Shown in pieces: positions 1 to 5,894 of a DNA stretch of 12,958 nt. Below the pieces are notes generated by a model. It saw only the letters and a program-made list of their open reading frames with translations, was not told the origin of the DNA and made no database searches. Location of the stretch: NCBI GenBank assembly GCA_029861485.1, contig JAOTZF010000015.1, positions 1 to 12,958 of the forward strand. Direction: 5' to 3'. This stretch comes from Thermoleophilia bacterium. GTDB lineage: Bacteria; Actinomycetota; Thermoleophilia; Miltoncostaeales; Miltoncostaeaceae. A program made the position numbers and the translations under genes. Numbering within the stretch: position 1 is the stretch's first letter; every line of letters starts with the position of its first letter.

Positions 1-1
1 C

Positions 2-427
2 ACGGCTCTGGCTGAACGAGATGTAGGTATTCAGGGGGGTGTGCTTATTGCGAGCCGCCGTCTTTATCGCGGTGATGATCTGCCGCGTCACACACAGCTC
101 CACGAAGGAACGGAACGAGGCCTCGCGCTCCGGGCGGTAGTCGCGCACTGCCTTGACGAGCCCGATCAGCCCCTCTTGAAACAAGTCCTCGCCCTCTCCG
201 CCCACGAGGAAGTAGGAGCTGGCCTTCAGACGCACGAACGACCGGTATCGCTCGACGATCTTGTTCATTGCAGCGTCATCGCCGGCTCGAGCCCGTTCCA
301 CGAGGGCTCGATCTTCAATCTCAACTAGAGAATGAGCTCTGTTCGGCACCGCACCAGAGGCGCCGGTTTGCTGCGTGTTTGCAGTGCCACGGCCAGATCC
401 TGGGAAAGCAATGGGTGCAGTACTCAC
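2..427 (-). CDS. sigH: RNA polymerase sigma factor SigH (5' part, cut by left edge)
   Basis: This is the N-terminal 142 codons of a sigma-70 family factor of the SigH (sigma-30) type, which directs RNA polymerase to a subset of promoters. The visible protein has a low-complexity leader of about 33 residues, then region 1.2/2 with ALVERARAGDDAAMNKIVER, FVRLKASSYFLVGGEGEDLF, QEGLIGLVKAVRDYRPERE and ELCVTRQIITAIKTAARNKH. These match the Bacillus SigH core closely. Regions 3 and 4 lie beyond the window. The start is GTG at 427-425: TAGGAG at 441-436 sits 8 bases upstream, and an in-frame TAA at 466-464 blocks most earlier starts. The gene lies downstream of rlmB on the same strand, as sigH does in Bacillus, but has its own promoter. 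The N-terminal leader is longer than in Bacillus SigH. Family assignment is secure; its regulon in this organism cannot be read here. Confidence 0.9.
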   Translation of the reverse strand, partial: MSTAPIAFPGSGRGTANTQQTGASGAVPNRAHSLVEIEDRALVERARAGDDAAMNKIVERYRSFVRLKASSYFLVGGEGEDLFQEGLIGLVKAVRDYRPEREASFRSFVELCVTRQIITAIKTAARNKHTPLNTYISFSQSR

Positions 428-455
428 TGTGACGGCTCCTACAGTGCGGCCCGAA

Positions 456-479
456 CTCAACCTTTACTCAAAGGTTGAG
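456..479. promoter_or_regulatory. Perfect inverted repeat in the sigH leader (candidate operator or RNA hairpin)
   Basis: CTCAACCTTT (456-465) and AAAGGTTGAG (470-479) are exact reverse complements separated by ACTC. The element lies just downstream of the predicted sigH start site and about 28 bases upstream of the GTG. It could be an operator for a dimeric repressor, or a stem in the mRNA leader. A partial copy of the half-site (CTTGAG, 481-486) lies next to it on the promoter side. The repeat is certain; the function is inferred. Confidence 0.6.
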
Positions 480-494
480 CCTTGAGATGGGGGC

Positions 495-524
495 TTTATA
501 GACCTCCCTTCGGACGTAAGTCAA
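495..524 (-). promoter_or_regulatory. Housekeeping-type promoter for sigH
   Basis: Read on the minus strand, TTGACT (524-519) is followed after 18 bases by TATAAA (500-495). These are close to the -35 and -10 consensus of the primary sigma factor and stand out in a GC-rich genome. Transcription would start near 488, giving a leader of about 60 bases before the sigH GTG at 427. The promoter lies in the rlmB-sigH gap, so sigH can be expressed independently of the upstream operon. The match is seen directly; the start site is inferred. Confidence 0.65.
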
Positions 525-578
525 TGGACCTGGAGCCCTATTCGGCGCAATCCCTGTTGCAGAGCGATGAAACGCCGG

Positions 579-592
579 CCACGGTGACGTGG
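579..592 (-). terminator. Short hairpin just after rlmB (weak terminator candidate)
   Basis: CCACG (579-583) and CGTGG (588-592) form a 5-bp stem with a 4-base loop, two bases beyond the rlmB stop codon. On the minus strand it is followed by a GC stretch and then GTTTC, so there is no proper U-tract. It may mark the end of the ispD-rlmB transcript, but the evidence is thin. Confidence 0.25.
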
Positions 593-594
593 AC

Positions 595-1305
595 TCACGG
601 GTGACGGCGGGCGATCTCGAACGCGAGCAGGGCTGCGGCTACGGAGACGTTCAACGAGGCGATCTTGCCGGCCATGGGAATGCTCACCGCGGCGCCGAGG
701 GAGCGCTTGATGCGAGGGCGCAGGCCAGCCCCTTCGGCGCCGAGGACCACGACCGGGTCGGCGGGCCACTCGAGGTCCCGGTAGTCGACGCCGCTGTCCT
801 GGTCCGCGCCCACGACAAGTCGTCCGCTCTCGGCGGCGTCGTGGACGAACGCGACGGGGTTGGCGACGCGGGCGATCTTCAGGTGCTCCACGGCGCCCGC
901 GGACGCCTTGGCCACGGCAGGCGTGATTCCGGGCGAGCCGCGCGCAGGAAGCGCAATGCCCGAGAGCCCGGCAGCCTCGATCGAGCGGGCGATGGCGCCG
1001 ATATTCCGCGGGTCCTGTGCGCCGTCCAGGCAAAAGACGGCTCCAGGAGAGCGCAGCAGGTCGGCCTCGGCGACATAGGGGTATGCATGGACCCGCGCGA
1101 CCACACCCTGGTGATCGCCGGTCTGAGCGAGGCGGGACAATTCGTCCTTGCCGACGAACCGCACGGGCACATCACCGCCGAGCCAGTCCTCTCCCCGGAG
1201 GGACTCCAGGGCGTGCACCTCGTAGACCTTGCGGCGGCCGGCGGCCAGTAACTCCCGCACGGGATTGCGCCCGTAGACGAGCGCCGTCTGCCCGTTTCCG
1301 CTCAT
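595..1305 (-). CDS. rlmB: 23S rRNA (guanosine-2'-O-)-methyltransferase RlmB (SpoU/TrmH family)
   Basis: This SPOUT-class RNA ribose methyltransferase uses S-adenosylmethionine and probably methylates the 2'-OH of the peptidyl-transferase-loop guanosine of 23S rRNA (G2251 in E. coli). The 236-residue length is normal. Residues 8-75 form the small substrate-binding domain, with the typical opening VYGRNPVRELL. The catalytic domain carries motif I around 94-108 (DGAQDPRNIGAIARS, with Asn101), motif II at 185-198 (VVVLGAEGAGLRPR) and motif III at 208-226 (SIPMAGKIASLNVSVAAAL), which form the knotted SAM site. The ATG at 1305 overlaps the cysS stop codon as ATGA, showing coupled translation. The cysS-rlmB-sigH order supports the RlmB call over the sister enzyme TrmH, though substrate choice within the family cannot be proven from sequence. 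Confidence 0.92.
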   Translation of the reverse strand: MSGNGQTALVYGRNPVRELLAAGRRKVYEVHALESLRGEDWLGGDVPVRFVGKDELSRLAQTGDHQGVVARVHAYPYVAEADLLRSPGAVFCLDGAQDPRNIGAIARSIEAAGLSGIALPARGSPGITPAVAKASAGAVEHLKIARVANPVAFVHDAAESGRLVVGADQDSGVDYRDLEWPADPVVVLGAEGAGLRPRIKRSLGAAVSIPMAGKIASLNVSVAAALLAFEIARRHP

Positions 1306-2699
1306 CGCGGGTAGACCTGCGGCCCCTCCGGGGTGTCACGCAACTCGAAGCCGAGCTCCAGGATCTGGTCGCGGGCGACGTCCGCCCGCTCGAAGTCACG
1401 GGCGTCTCGCGCGGCCTCACGCTCGGCCAGGAGATCTATGACCTCCGCGGGTACCGCGCCCTCACCCTTGGCGAGACCCGCGAGACCGAAGACGTCCAGC
1501 ATCTCCACGAGCTCGCGCCTCACCTCCTGGAGTTGCCCGGCCGTGGGCCGGTCGCCCTCGACCGCTTGGTTGATGGCGCGAATGAGGTCGAAAAGCGCTG
1601 CAAATGCGCCAGGCGTGCCAAAATCGTCATCCAGCGCGGCATAGAAGTCGCGGCGCGCGGCCACCAGCGCACGAGCGAGCTGGGGGTTGGTCGCCTCGCC
1701 GGGCGAGCCCATGGCGCGATCTATCGCGCGCGCCCCGTTGCGGATGCGCTCGCACACCTCGGCGGCGTCTGCCAGATGCGCGTCCGAGAAGGGCAGCTTG
1801 CTGCGGTAGTGCGCCCTCAGGAAGTACGCGAGCACCACCTCGGCCGGCCACTCGTCGAGCACCTCGTGCAAAAGGGCGATGTTCCCGACGCTCTTGCTCA
1901 TCTTGTCGCCCGAGAGCTCCAGCATCTCGTTGTGCATCCAGATCTGCGCCATCCGCTCGTCGGTGGCGCCCTCGCTTTGGGCGATCTCGTTCTCGTGATG
2001 AGGGAAGGCCAGATCGAGGCCGCCGCCGTGGATCTCGAAGTCGCGACCGAGCGCGGTCACGGACATCGCCGAGCACTCGATGTGCCACCCGGGGCGGCCG
2101 TCGCCCCACGGCGACTCCCACCAGGTGTCCTCGTCGGGCTTTCGGCCCTTCCAGAGCGCGAAGTCGAGAGGGTTCTCCTTGCCCTCGCCCGGCTCGTTGG
2201 AGACCATCTCGTCGAGGTCACGCCCCGACAGCGCTCCGTAGCGGGCAAACCGATCGACCCGGAAGTAGACGTCGCCGCCCGCCGCGTATGCGAGACCCTT
2301 GTCGACGAGGGTCTGGATGACGTCGATGATCTCGGGCATTGACTCGGTGACCCGGGGCTCGAGGTCGGGACGGCCGAGGCCGAGGCGGTCGGTGTCCTCG
2401 ACGTACGCCTCGCTGCAATTCTCAGCGAGCTCGCTGCTTGAGATGCCTTGCTCACGAGCCGCGACGTAGATCTTGTCATTGACGTCGGTGAGGTTGGAGA
2501 CGAACAGCGTGCGCATTCCACGCCGCTCCAAGAAGCGCTTGAGCACGCTGAACACGATGTAGGGGCGAGCGTTGCCGATGTGCACGCGCCCGTAGACGGT
2601 CGGCCCGCACGCGTAGATCCGCACGACGCCCTCAGGCCCCGGCGTCACCGGCTCCTTCTGCTTGCTGAGCGTCGAGTAGATCGCGACTGCCTCGCTCAC
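1302..2699 (-). CDS. cysS: Cysteinyl-tRNA synthetase
   Basis: This cytosolic class I aminoacyl-tRNA synthetase charges tRNA-Cys with cysteine using ATP. It has 465 residues, normal for the family. The nucleotide-binding HIGH motif is HIGN at residues 40-43 and the KMSKS loop is exact at 266-270. The zinc ligands are present: Cys31, Cys209 (HIECSA), His234 and Glu238 (FPHHENE). The C-terminal third is the helical anticodon-binding region and ends with the DALR-like segment EREAARDARDFERADVARD. The start is GTG at 2699: it forms a GTGA overlap with the ispF stop and has GGAGGGG immediately upstream. An ATG 30 bases earlier lies inside ispF and would add an unconserved tail. An alternative identity would be MshC of mycothiol synthesis, but the intact KMSKS, the C-terminal domain and the gene neighbours favour CysS. 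Confidence 0.95.
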   Translation of the reverse strand: MSEAVAIYSTLSKQKEPVTPGPEGVVRIYACGPTVYGRVHIGNARPYIVFSVLKRFLERRGMRTLFVSNLTDVNDKIYVAAREQGISSSELAENCSEAYVEDTDRLGLGRPDLEPRVTESMPEIIDVIQTLVDKGLAYAAGGDVYFRVDRFARYGALSGRDLDEMVSNEPGEGKENPLDFALWKGRKPDEDTWWESPWGDGRPGWHIECSAMSVTALGRDFEIHGGGLDLAFPHHENEIAQSEGATDERMAQIWMHNEMLELSGDKMSKSVGNIALLHEVLDEWPAEVVLAYFLRAHYRSKLPFSDAHLADAAEVCERIRNGARAIDRAMGSPGEATNPQLARALVAARRDFYAALDDDFGTPGAFAALFDLIRAINQAVEGDRPTAGQLQEVRRELVEMLDVFGLAGLAKGEGAVPAEVIDLLAEREAARDARDFERADVARDQILELGFELRDTPEGPQVYPR

Positions 2700-3160
2700 G
2701 ACCCCTCCACGAGCGCCACGGCCTGGCACATGATGCCCTCTTCCCGGCCGGTGAACCCGAGTCCTTCAGTGGTCGTTGCATGAACGCTCACCGGCGCGCC
2801 GACGATGGCGCCGAGCGTCTCCTGCATCGCGTCGCGATGGGGGCCGATCTTCGGCTGCTCGCACAGGACCACCAGATGAGCATTGATCACCGCAAGCGAC
2901 TTCGCGGACAGCTCGTCCATCACCAGCGCCAGGAGGCGGGCGCCCGAGGCACCCTCCCACTCCGGCTCGCCCGGCGGGAAGTGGTGGCCGATGTCCGGCA
3001 GGCCCGCTGCAGCCAGCAGCGCGTCGCACAGCGCATGGGCCGCGACGTCCGCATCGGAGTGGCCGACCAGACCGGTGTGGTGCGGCACCTCCACCCCGGC
3101 GAGCACCAGCGGCCGATCGGCGCCGAATCGGTGAACGTCGACGCCCGAGCCGATCCTCAT
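2696..3160 (-). CDS. ispF: 2-C-methyl-D-erythritol 2,4-cyclodiphosphate synthase
   Basis: IspF makes MEcPP from CDP-methylerythritol 2-phosphate, with release of CMP, in the MEP isoprenoid pathway; the family works as a trimer with zinc. At 154 residues it is full length. The metal ligands fall at the E. coli positions: Asp8 and His10 (GVDVHRF) and His42. Other signatures are GHSDADV at 33-39, DIGHHFPPGEPEW near 56-68 and TTTEGLGFTGREEGI near the C-terminus. The ATG at 3160 overlaps the stop of the upstream PHP gene as ATGA. A second ATG six bases upstream (3166), with AGGTG ahead of it, is almost as good and would add two residues. ispD, the enzyme two steps earlier, is in the same operon. 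Confidence 0.95.
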   Translation of the reverse strand: MRIGSGVDVHRFGADRPLVLAGVEVPHHTGLVGHSDADVAAHALCDALLAAAGLPDIGHHFPPGEPEWEGASGARLLALVMDELSAKSLAVINAHLVVLCEQPKIGPHRDAMQETLGAIVGAPVSVHATTTEGLGFTGREEGIMCQAVALVEGS

Positions 3161-4017
3161 TCCCATCGCAGCGACACCTGGCTGGGCTCGCGAGCGGCGA
3201 ACCGGGTGATCGTCTCGTAGCCCGCCCCGCGCAGCGCCGCGACCGTGGTGGGGTAGTCGCTGCCGACGTCCTCGGGCCGGTGCGCATCGCTTGCCAGGGT
3301 GACCGGCACGCCCGCCGCCCGGAACTCGGCGAGTAAGCCTGGCTCGGGGTAGAGCTCGCGCGGCTTCTTGCGCAGACCAGCCGAGGAGCACTCGACGGCG
3401 ATGCCGGTCGCCGCGATGGCCGCCACGGCGTCCATGACCGCGGCGCCGACCTCATCAGGCAGGTTATGGCCGAAGACCTTGGGGAGGTCAGGATGGGCCA
3501 GCACGTCGAAGAGCCCGGACTCGGCGGCGGCAACCAACTCCTTCAAGTATGCCTGCCATACCTCAACACCATCGTGGTGGTCCCACATGGGGTAGTCGGG
3601 ATGGTCGATCGCCAGCTCGCCGACCCAGTGCACCGAGCCCAGGACGATGTCGAAAGGCCGCCGCTCGAGGAAGCGGGCGATCTCCTCGGTGCGATCCGGC
3701 AACCAGTCCATCTCGACGCCGACGATCACCGGCAGGCCGGCCCGTTTCGCGGCCCCGAGCGCCTCGCAGTAGGCGTCGATGTCCTCGGTCGCCTCTTCTC
3801 GCCACCACGCGTTCGCATGCCAGTCACGCGCCTCGGCGAAGCGGTGGACGTGCTCGGTGAAGGCGATCTCCTGGACCGCGCGCGAGCGGGCATGCTCTAC
3901 ATAGCGCTCGATCCAGCCGGGGGACAGGTAGCCCCCGTACTGATCCCAGCGATGGGCCCCACCGCGGCGAGCCTCCTCGCCGTCGGGCTGAAGATGCATG
4001 TGGTAGTCGGTCAGCAC
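3157..4017 (-). CDS. PHP-domain phosphoesterase, histidinol-phosphatase-like
   Basis: This is a metal-dependent PHP-superfamily hydrolase of about 286 residues. The set of metal-binding motifs is nearly complete: DYHMH (His6, His8), FTEHVH (Glu55, His56), GVEMDW (Glu102), GSVHW (His130), LAHPDLP (His175) and ASDAH (Asp244, His246). The overall layout resembles the HisK/HisJ histidinol-phosphate phosphatases, which remove phosphate in histidine synthesis. No his gene is nearby, so the substrate is unproven. The start chosen is GTG at 4017, with AGGG nine bases upstream; it gives the N-terminus MLTDYHMH usual for this family. An earlier GTG at 4038 would form a GTGA overlap with the ispD stop, like other junctions here, but has no visible ribosome-binding site. 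The gene sits between ispD and ispF, which usually adjoin or fuse. Confidence 0.82.
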   Translation of the reverse strand: MLTDYHMHLQPDGEEARRGGAHRWDQYGGYLSPGWIERYVEHARSRAVQEIAFTEHVHRFAEARDWHANAWWREEATEDIDAYCEALGAAKRAGLPVIVGVEMDWLPDRTEEIARFLERRPFDIVLGSVHWVGELAIDHPDYPMWDHHDGVEVWQAYLKELVAAAESGLFDVLAHPDLPKVFGHNLPDEVGAAVMDAVAAIAATGIAVECSSAGLRKKPRELYPEPGLLAEFRAAGVPVTLASDAHRPEDVGSDYPTTVAALRGAGYETITRFAAREPSQVSLRWE

Positions 4018-4034
4018 CGGGCGGGACCCTAGCG

Positions 4035-4730
4035 TCACGCGCGCAAGTTGCGGGCCTCCAGTAGCTGCGCGACGATCTCCAGATCGCTCGGCGTCGTGAC
4101 CTTCTGGTTGGGCAACACCGACGGCACCACCCGAACCGCGCCACCCATGGCCTCGACCATCGCCGCGCAGTCCGTACATGTGTCGATGTAGTCGCCCTCG
4201 AGCGCCACCTCGATCGCACGCGCGAATGACTCGGTGCGGAAGGCCTGCGGCGTCTGGGCGAGCCAGTGCACCGAACGATCGATGGTCTCGACGATGTGCA
4301 GGTCGTCATCGGTGCGCTTGATCGTGTCCGCCGCAGGTGCGGCGATGATCGCACCGTCGGCATCCTCGATTCCGGCGAGCACCATCGAGATGTGATCGGG
4401 GCTCAGCAGGGGACGAGCCGCATCATGGACCAGGATCCGATCAGCGCCCTCGGGCACCTCCCCGAGCCCTGCCGCCACCGAGCGACCTCGAGACGAGCCG
4501 CCCGTCGTCATTGCGAGTAGCTCGGCCGTCTCGCCGAGAGCCATCCCCATGGGCCGCTCGTGTCCGGGAGGCGCGACCACCACGATGCCATCCACGCGGT
4601 CCGAGGCGTTGAGAGCCCAGATCGACCACGCGACGAGCGGGCGGCCGGCCAGCGGAATCAACGCCTTCGGCATGTCGGCGCCCATTCGCGTACCCGAGCC
4701 GGCCGCAACCACGATGGCGACCGTCGTCAT
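4035..4730 (-). CDS. ispD: 2-C-methyl-D-erythritol 4-phosphate cytidylyltransferase
   Basis: IspD transfers CMP from CTP to methylerythritol 4-phosphate in the MEP isoprenoid pathway. The protein has 231 residues, normal length. The N-terminal nucleotide-binding loop is AAGSGTRMGADMPKA, with Arg15 and Lys22 in the catalytic positions. Later signatures are VHDAARP (about 101-107), DTIK (135-138), QTPQAFR (159-165), TDCAAMVE (about 186-193, where the second acidic residue usual in this motif is Cys) and NQKVTTPSDL near the C-terminus, with Lys210. The start is ATG at 4730; a TTG 18 bases upstream is possible. It appears to be the first gene of the leftward operon, and ispF is two genes downstream. 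The 41-base gap to the divergent DUF72 gene must hold or overlap the operon promoter. Confidence 0.93.
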   Translation of the reverse strand: MTTVAIVVAAGSGTRMGADMPKALIPLAGRPLVAWSIWALNASDRVDGIVVVAPPGHERPMGMALGETAELLAMTTGGSSRGRSVAAGLGEVPEGADRILVHDAARPLLSPDHISMVLAGIEDADGAIIAAPAADTIKRTDDDLHIVETIDRSVHWLAQTPQAFRTESFARAIEVALEGDYIDTCTDCAAMVEAMGGAVRVVPSVLPNQKVTTPSDLEIVAQLLEARNLRA

Positions 4731-4771
4731 ATGCTCACGCCGAAACAATCGATCAGCGAGATCCTAGGGAC
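4731..4771. promoter_or_regulatory. Short divergent intergenic region between ispD and the DUF72 gene
   Basis: Only 41 bases separate the two start codons. On the minus strand TAGGAT (4766-4761) could be a -10 element for the ispD operon with a leader of about 25 bases, but no clear -35 is seen. On the plus strand there is no well-spaced Shine-Dalgarno site for the GTG at 4772, only AGGGA directly against it, so that transcript may be leaderless. Promoter positions are tentative. Confidence 0.3.
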
Positions 4772-5491
4772 GTGGCGGCACATATCGGCACATCGGGCTG
4801 GGCCTACAAGGAGTGGAAGCCCGACTTCTATCCCCAAGATCTCCCGCAACGGCTCTTCCTGCAGCACTACTCGTCGGTGCTGACCGGTTGCGAGATCAAC
4901 GCGACCTTCTACCGCCTGCAGGCCGAGTCCACGGTCTCCCGCTGGGCGGAGGAGACGCCGGAGGATTTCCGGTTCGCCGCCAAGATGCACCGCCGCCTGA
5001 CTCATGGCCGCGATCTCGCCGAGGACGAGTCGTGGTTCGCGTTCCTCGATCAGTTCATGGCGCAACTCGAGCCGCTCGAGGATCGCCTTGGTGCCCTGCT
5101 GGTCCAGTTCCCACCGACCCGCCAGCGCGATGACGCGGCCCTCGCCAGGTTGCTCAACGCGCTGCCGGATGGAATGCCGCACGCCGTCGAGTTTCGGCAC
5201 GAGAGTTGGTTCGACCCCGCGGTGACCGAGCGCGTCACCAAAGCCGGGACGGTCTGCTTTGCCGACACCACCGGAGCGGTCCCCGCGTCGCTGCCACCGG
5301 GTCCACTCGCCTACGTCCGCCTGCGGGGCGAGCACTACGACGATGACCAGCGCGAGGGCTGGCACCGGTTGATCGGTCGCGAGGCCGAGTCGCGGCCTGT
5401 CCTGGTCTTTGCCAAGCACGAGGGCGTGCCCGCCGGCGACCCGCGATGCGGCGTAGGTCTCGCGCAGTGGCTGCTTTCACCCTCCCCGTAG
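4772..5491 (+). CDS. DUF72 (YecE-like) family protein
   Basis: The 239-residue protein belongs to the DUF72 family, which folds as a TIM barrel and has no firmly established reaction. Family signatures are visible: HIGTSGWAYKEWKPDFYP at 4-21, GCEINATFYRL at 39-49 (Glu41, Asn43), FRFAAKMHRRLTH, LLVQFPPT, AVEFRHESWFD and YVRLRG near residue 190. These strands carry the conserved polar residues lining the barrel mouth. GTG at 4772 is the start because the conserved block begins at residue 4 and no earlier start fits. It is transcribed away from ispD, and a hairpin follows its stop codon. Nothing in the neighbourhood assigns a substrate. Confidence 0.88.
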   Translation: MAAHIGTSGWAYKEWKPDFYPQDLPQRLFLQHYSSVLTGCEINATFYRLQAESTVSRWAEETPEDFRFAAKMHRRLTHGRDLAEDESWFAFLDQFMAQLEPLEDRLGALLVQFPPTRQRDDAALARLLNALPDGMPHAVEFRHESWFDPAVTERVTKAGTVCFADTTGAVPASLPPGPLAYVRLRGEHYDDDQREGWHRLIGREAESRPVLVFAKHEGVPAGDPRCGVGLAQWLLSPSP

Positions 5492-5499
5492 AGCCAACG

Positions 5500-5522
5500 C
5501 ATCGGCGCTCGATGCGCCGATG
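5500..5522 (+). terminator. Hairpin after the DUF72 gene
   Basis: CATCGGCGC (5500-5508) and GCGCCGATG (5514-5522) form a perfect 9-bp GC-rich stem with loop TCGAT, eight bases after the stop codon. There is no U-tract after it. It is the best candidate for the 3' end of the DUF72 mRNA, as a U-less terminator or a stabilising stem. It could also be the first stem of the structured stretch that follows. Confidence 0.45.
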
Positions 5523-5894
5523 TCGGTAGCGGGAGAGTCGCCTCCAGCCCGCCGGACATCCGCGGGTGGGGGTGGAGATTTCTCGCCGGAAGCACCACCC
5601 CGTAGAGATCGCTCTAAAAAGAGCGGCCTTCACGCACAAAATGCCTGCAGAAACGCCCCTCCGGGCGTCAAGCTCGCGGACGCGGCAGGACAACTACCGG
5701 CTCGTCCAGTGATCCGATCGACCATCGGGGAAAGGATTCTCCCCGTCGCGACCCGCACGAATCGCGACGGAAGGAAGTGACAGGGACGTCAGTCCAGTGG
5801 ACGGCACGGACGCCGTCCCGGACCCCCCAAATCAGAGCGCGACCGCTACCCCCTTGCGTTCGCGCTCTGAGTCCCACGACATCAGGTATGGCCC
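5523..5894 (+). other. Gene-free stretch with many hairpins; candidate structured leader RNA
   Basis: No convincing gene is seen in this interval, and no known riboswitch class could be matched by eye. It holds many perfect short stems: CCCGC/GCGGG (5548-5566), GGGGTGG/CCACCCC (5569-5601), CGCTCT/AGAGCG with an AAAA loop (5610-5625), ACGCCC/GGGCGT (5653-5668), CCGAT/ATCGG (5714-5728), GGGGA/TCCCC (5727-5744), GTCGCGA/TCGCGAC (5745-5768), GGACGGC/GCCGTCC (5799-5818) and an 11-bp stem (5832-5870). GTCGGTAG (5522-5529) can also pair with CTACCGGC (5694-5701), including one G-T pair, closing a domain of about 180 bases. The stretch ends at the start of the secreted-protein gene, so it may be that gene's 5' leader. 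GC-rich DNA forms many stems by chance, so function is unproven. Confidence 0.4.
5832..5870. repeat. 11-bp perfect inverted repeat upstream of the secreted-protein gene
   Basis: TCAGAGCGCGA (5832-5842) and TCGCGCTCTGA (5860-5870) are exact reverse complements around a 17-base pyrimidine-rich loop. The repeat ends 24 bases before the ATG at 5895 and leaves the AGG ribosome-binding site (5884-5886) free. It may be an operator or a leader stem of the downstream gene. Confidence 0.5.

Noticed and set aside
1017..2342. 441-codon plus-strand reading frame opposite cysS and rlmB
   Set aside because: Antisense shadow; the minus strand carries unmistakable cysS and rlmB motifs over the same bases.
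1302..2699. MshC (mycothiol ligase) as an alternative to CysS
   Set aside because: Exact KMSKS, full C-terminal anticodon-binding region and the conserved ispF-cysS-rlmB neighbourhood fit CysS better.
5521..5640. Possible glycine riboswitch (GGGAGAG near 5531 and GCCGGAAGCACCA near 5585)
   Set aside because: The required core segments (GCCGAAGG.GCAA and CUCUCAGGCA-like) are not present in the right order; resemblance is superficial.
5631..5700. Possible c-di-GMP-I riboswitch (CACGCACA followed by AGAAACGCC)
   Set aside because: The conserved GGGCAAA, GACGCAAAGCC and tetraloop-receptor segments are missing.
5572..5712. Small plus-strand reading frame of 46 codons starting GTG, ending with RQDNYRLVQ
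   Set aside because: It overlaps the hairpin-rich stretch, uses codons rare in this genome (CTA, AAA, AGA) and has lower GC at third positions than the real genes. No recognisable family. Possible but unsupported.
5520..5780. 86-codon plus-strand reading frame in the DUF72/secreted-protein gap
   Set aside because: Compositionally like out-of-frame GC-rich DNA, no ribosome-binding site and no recognisable motif.
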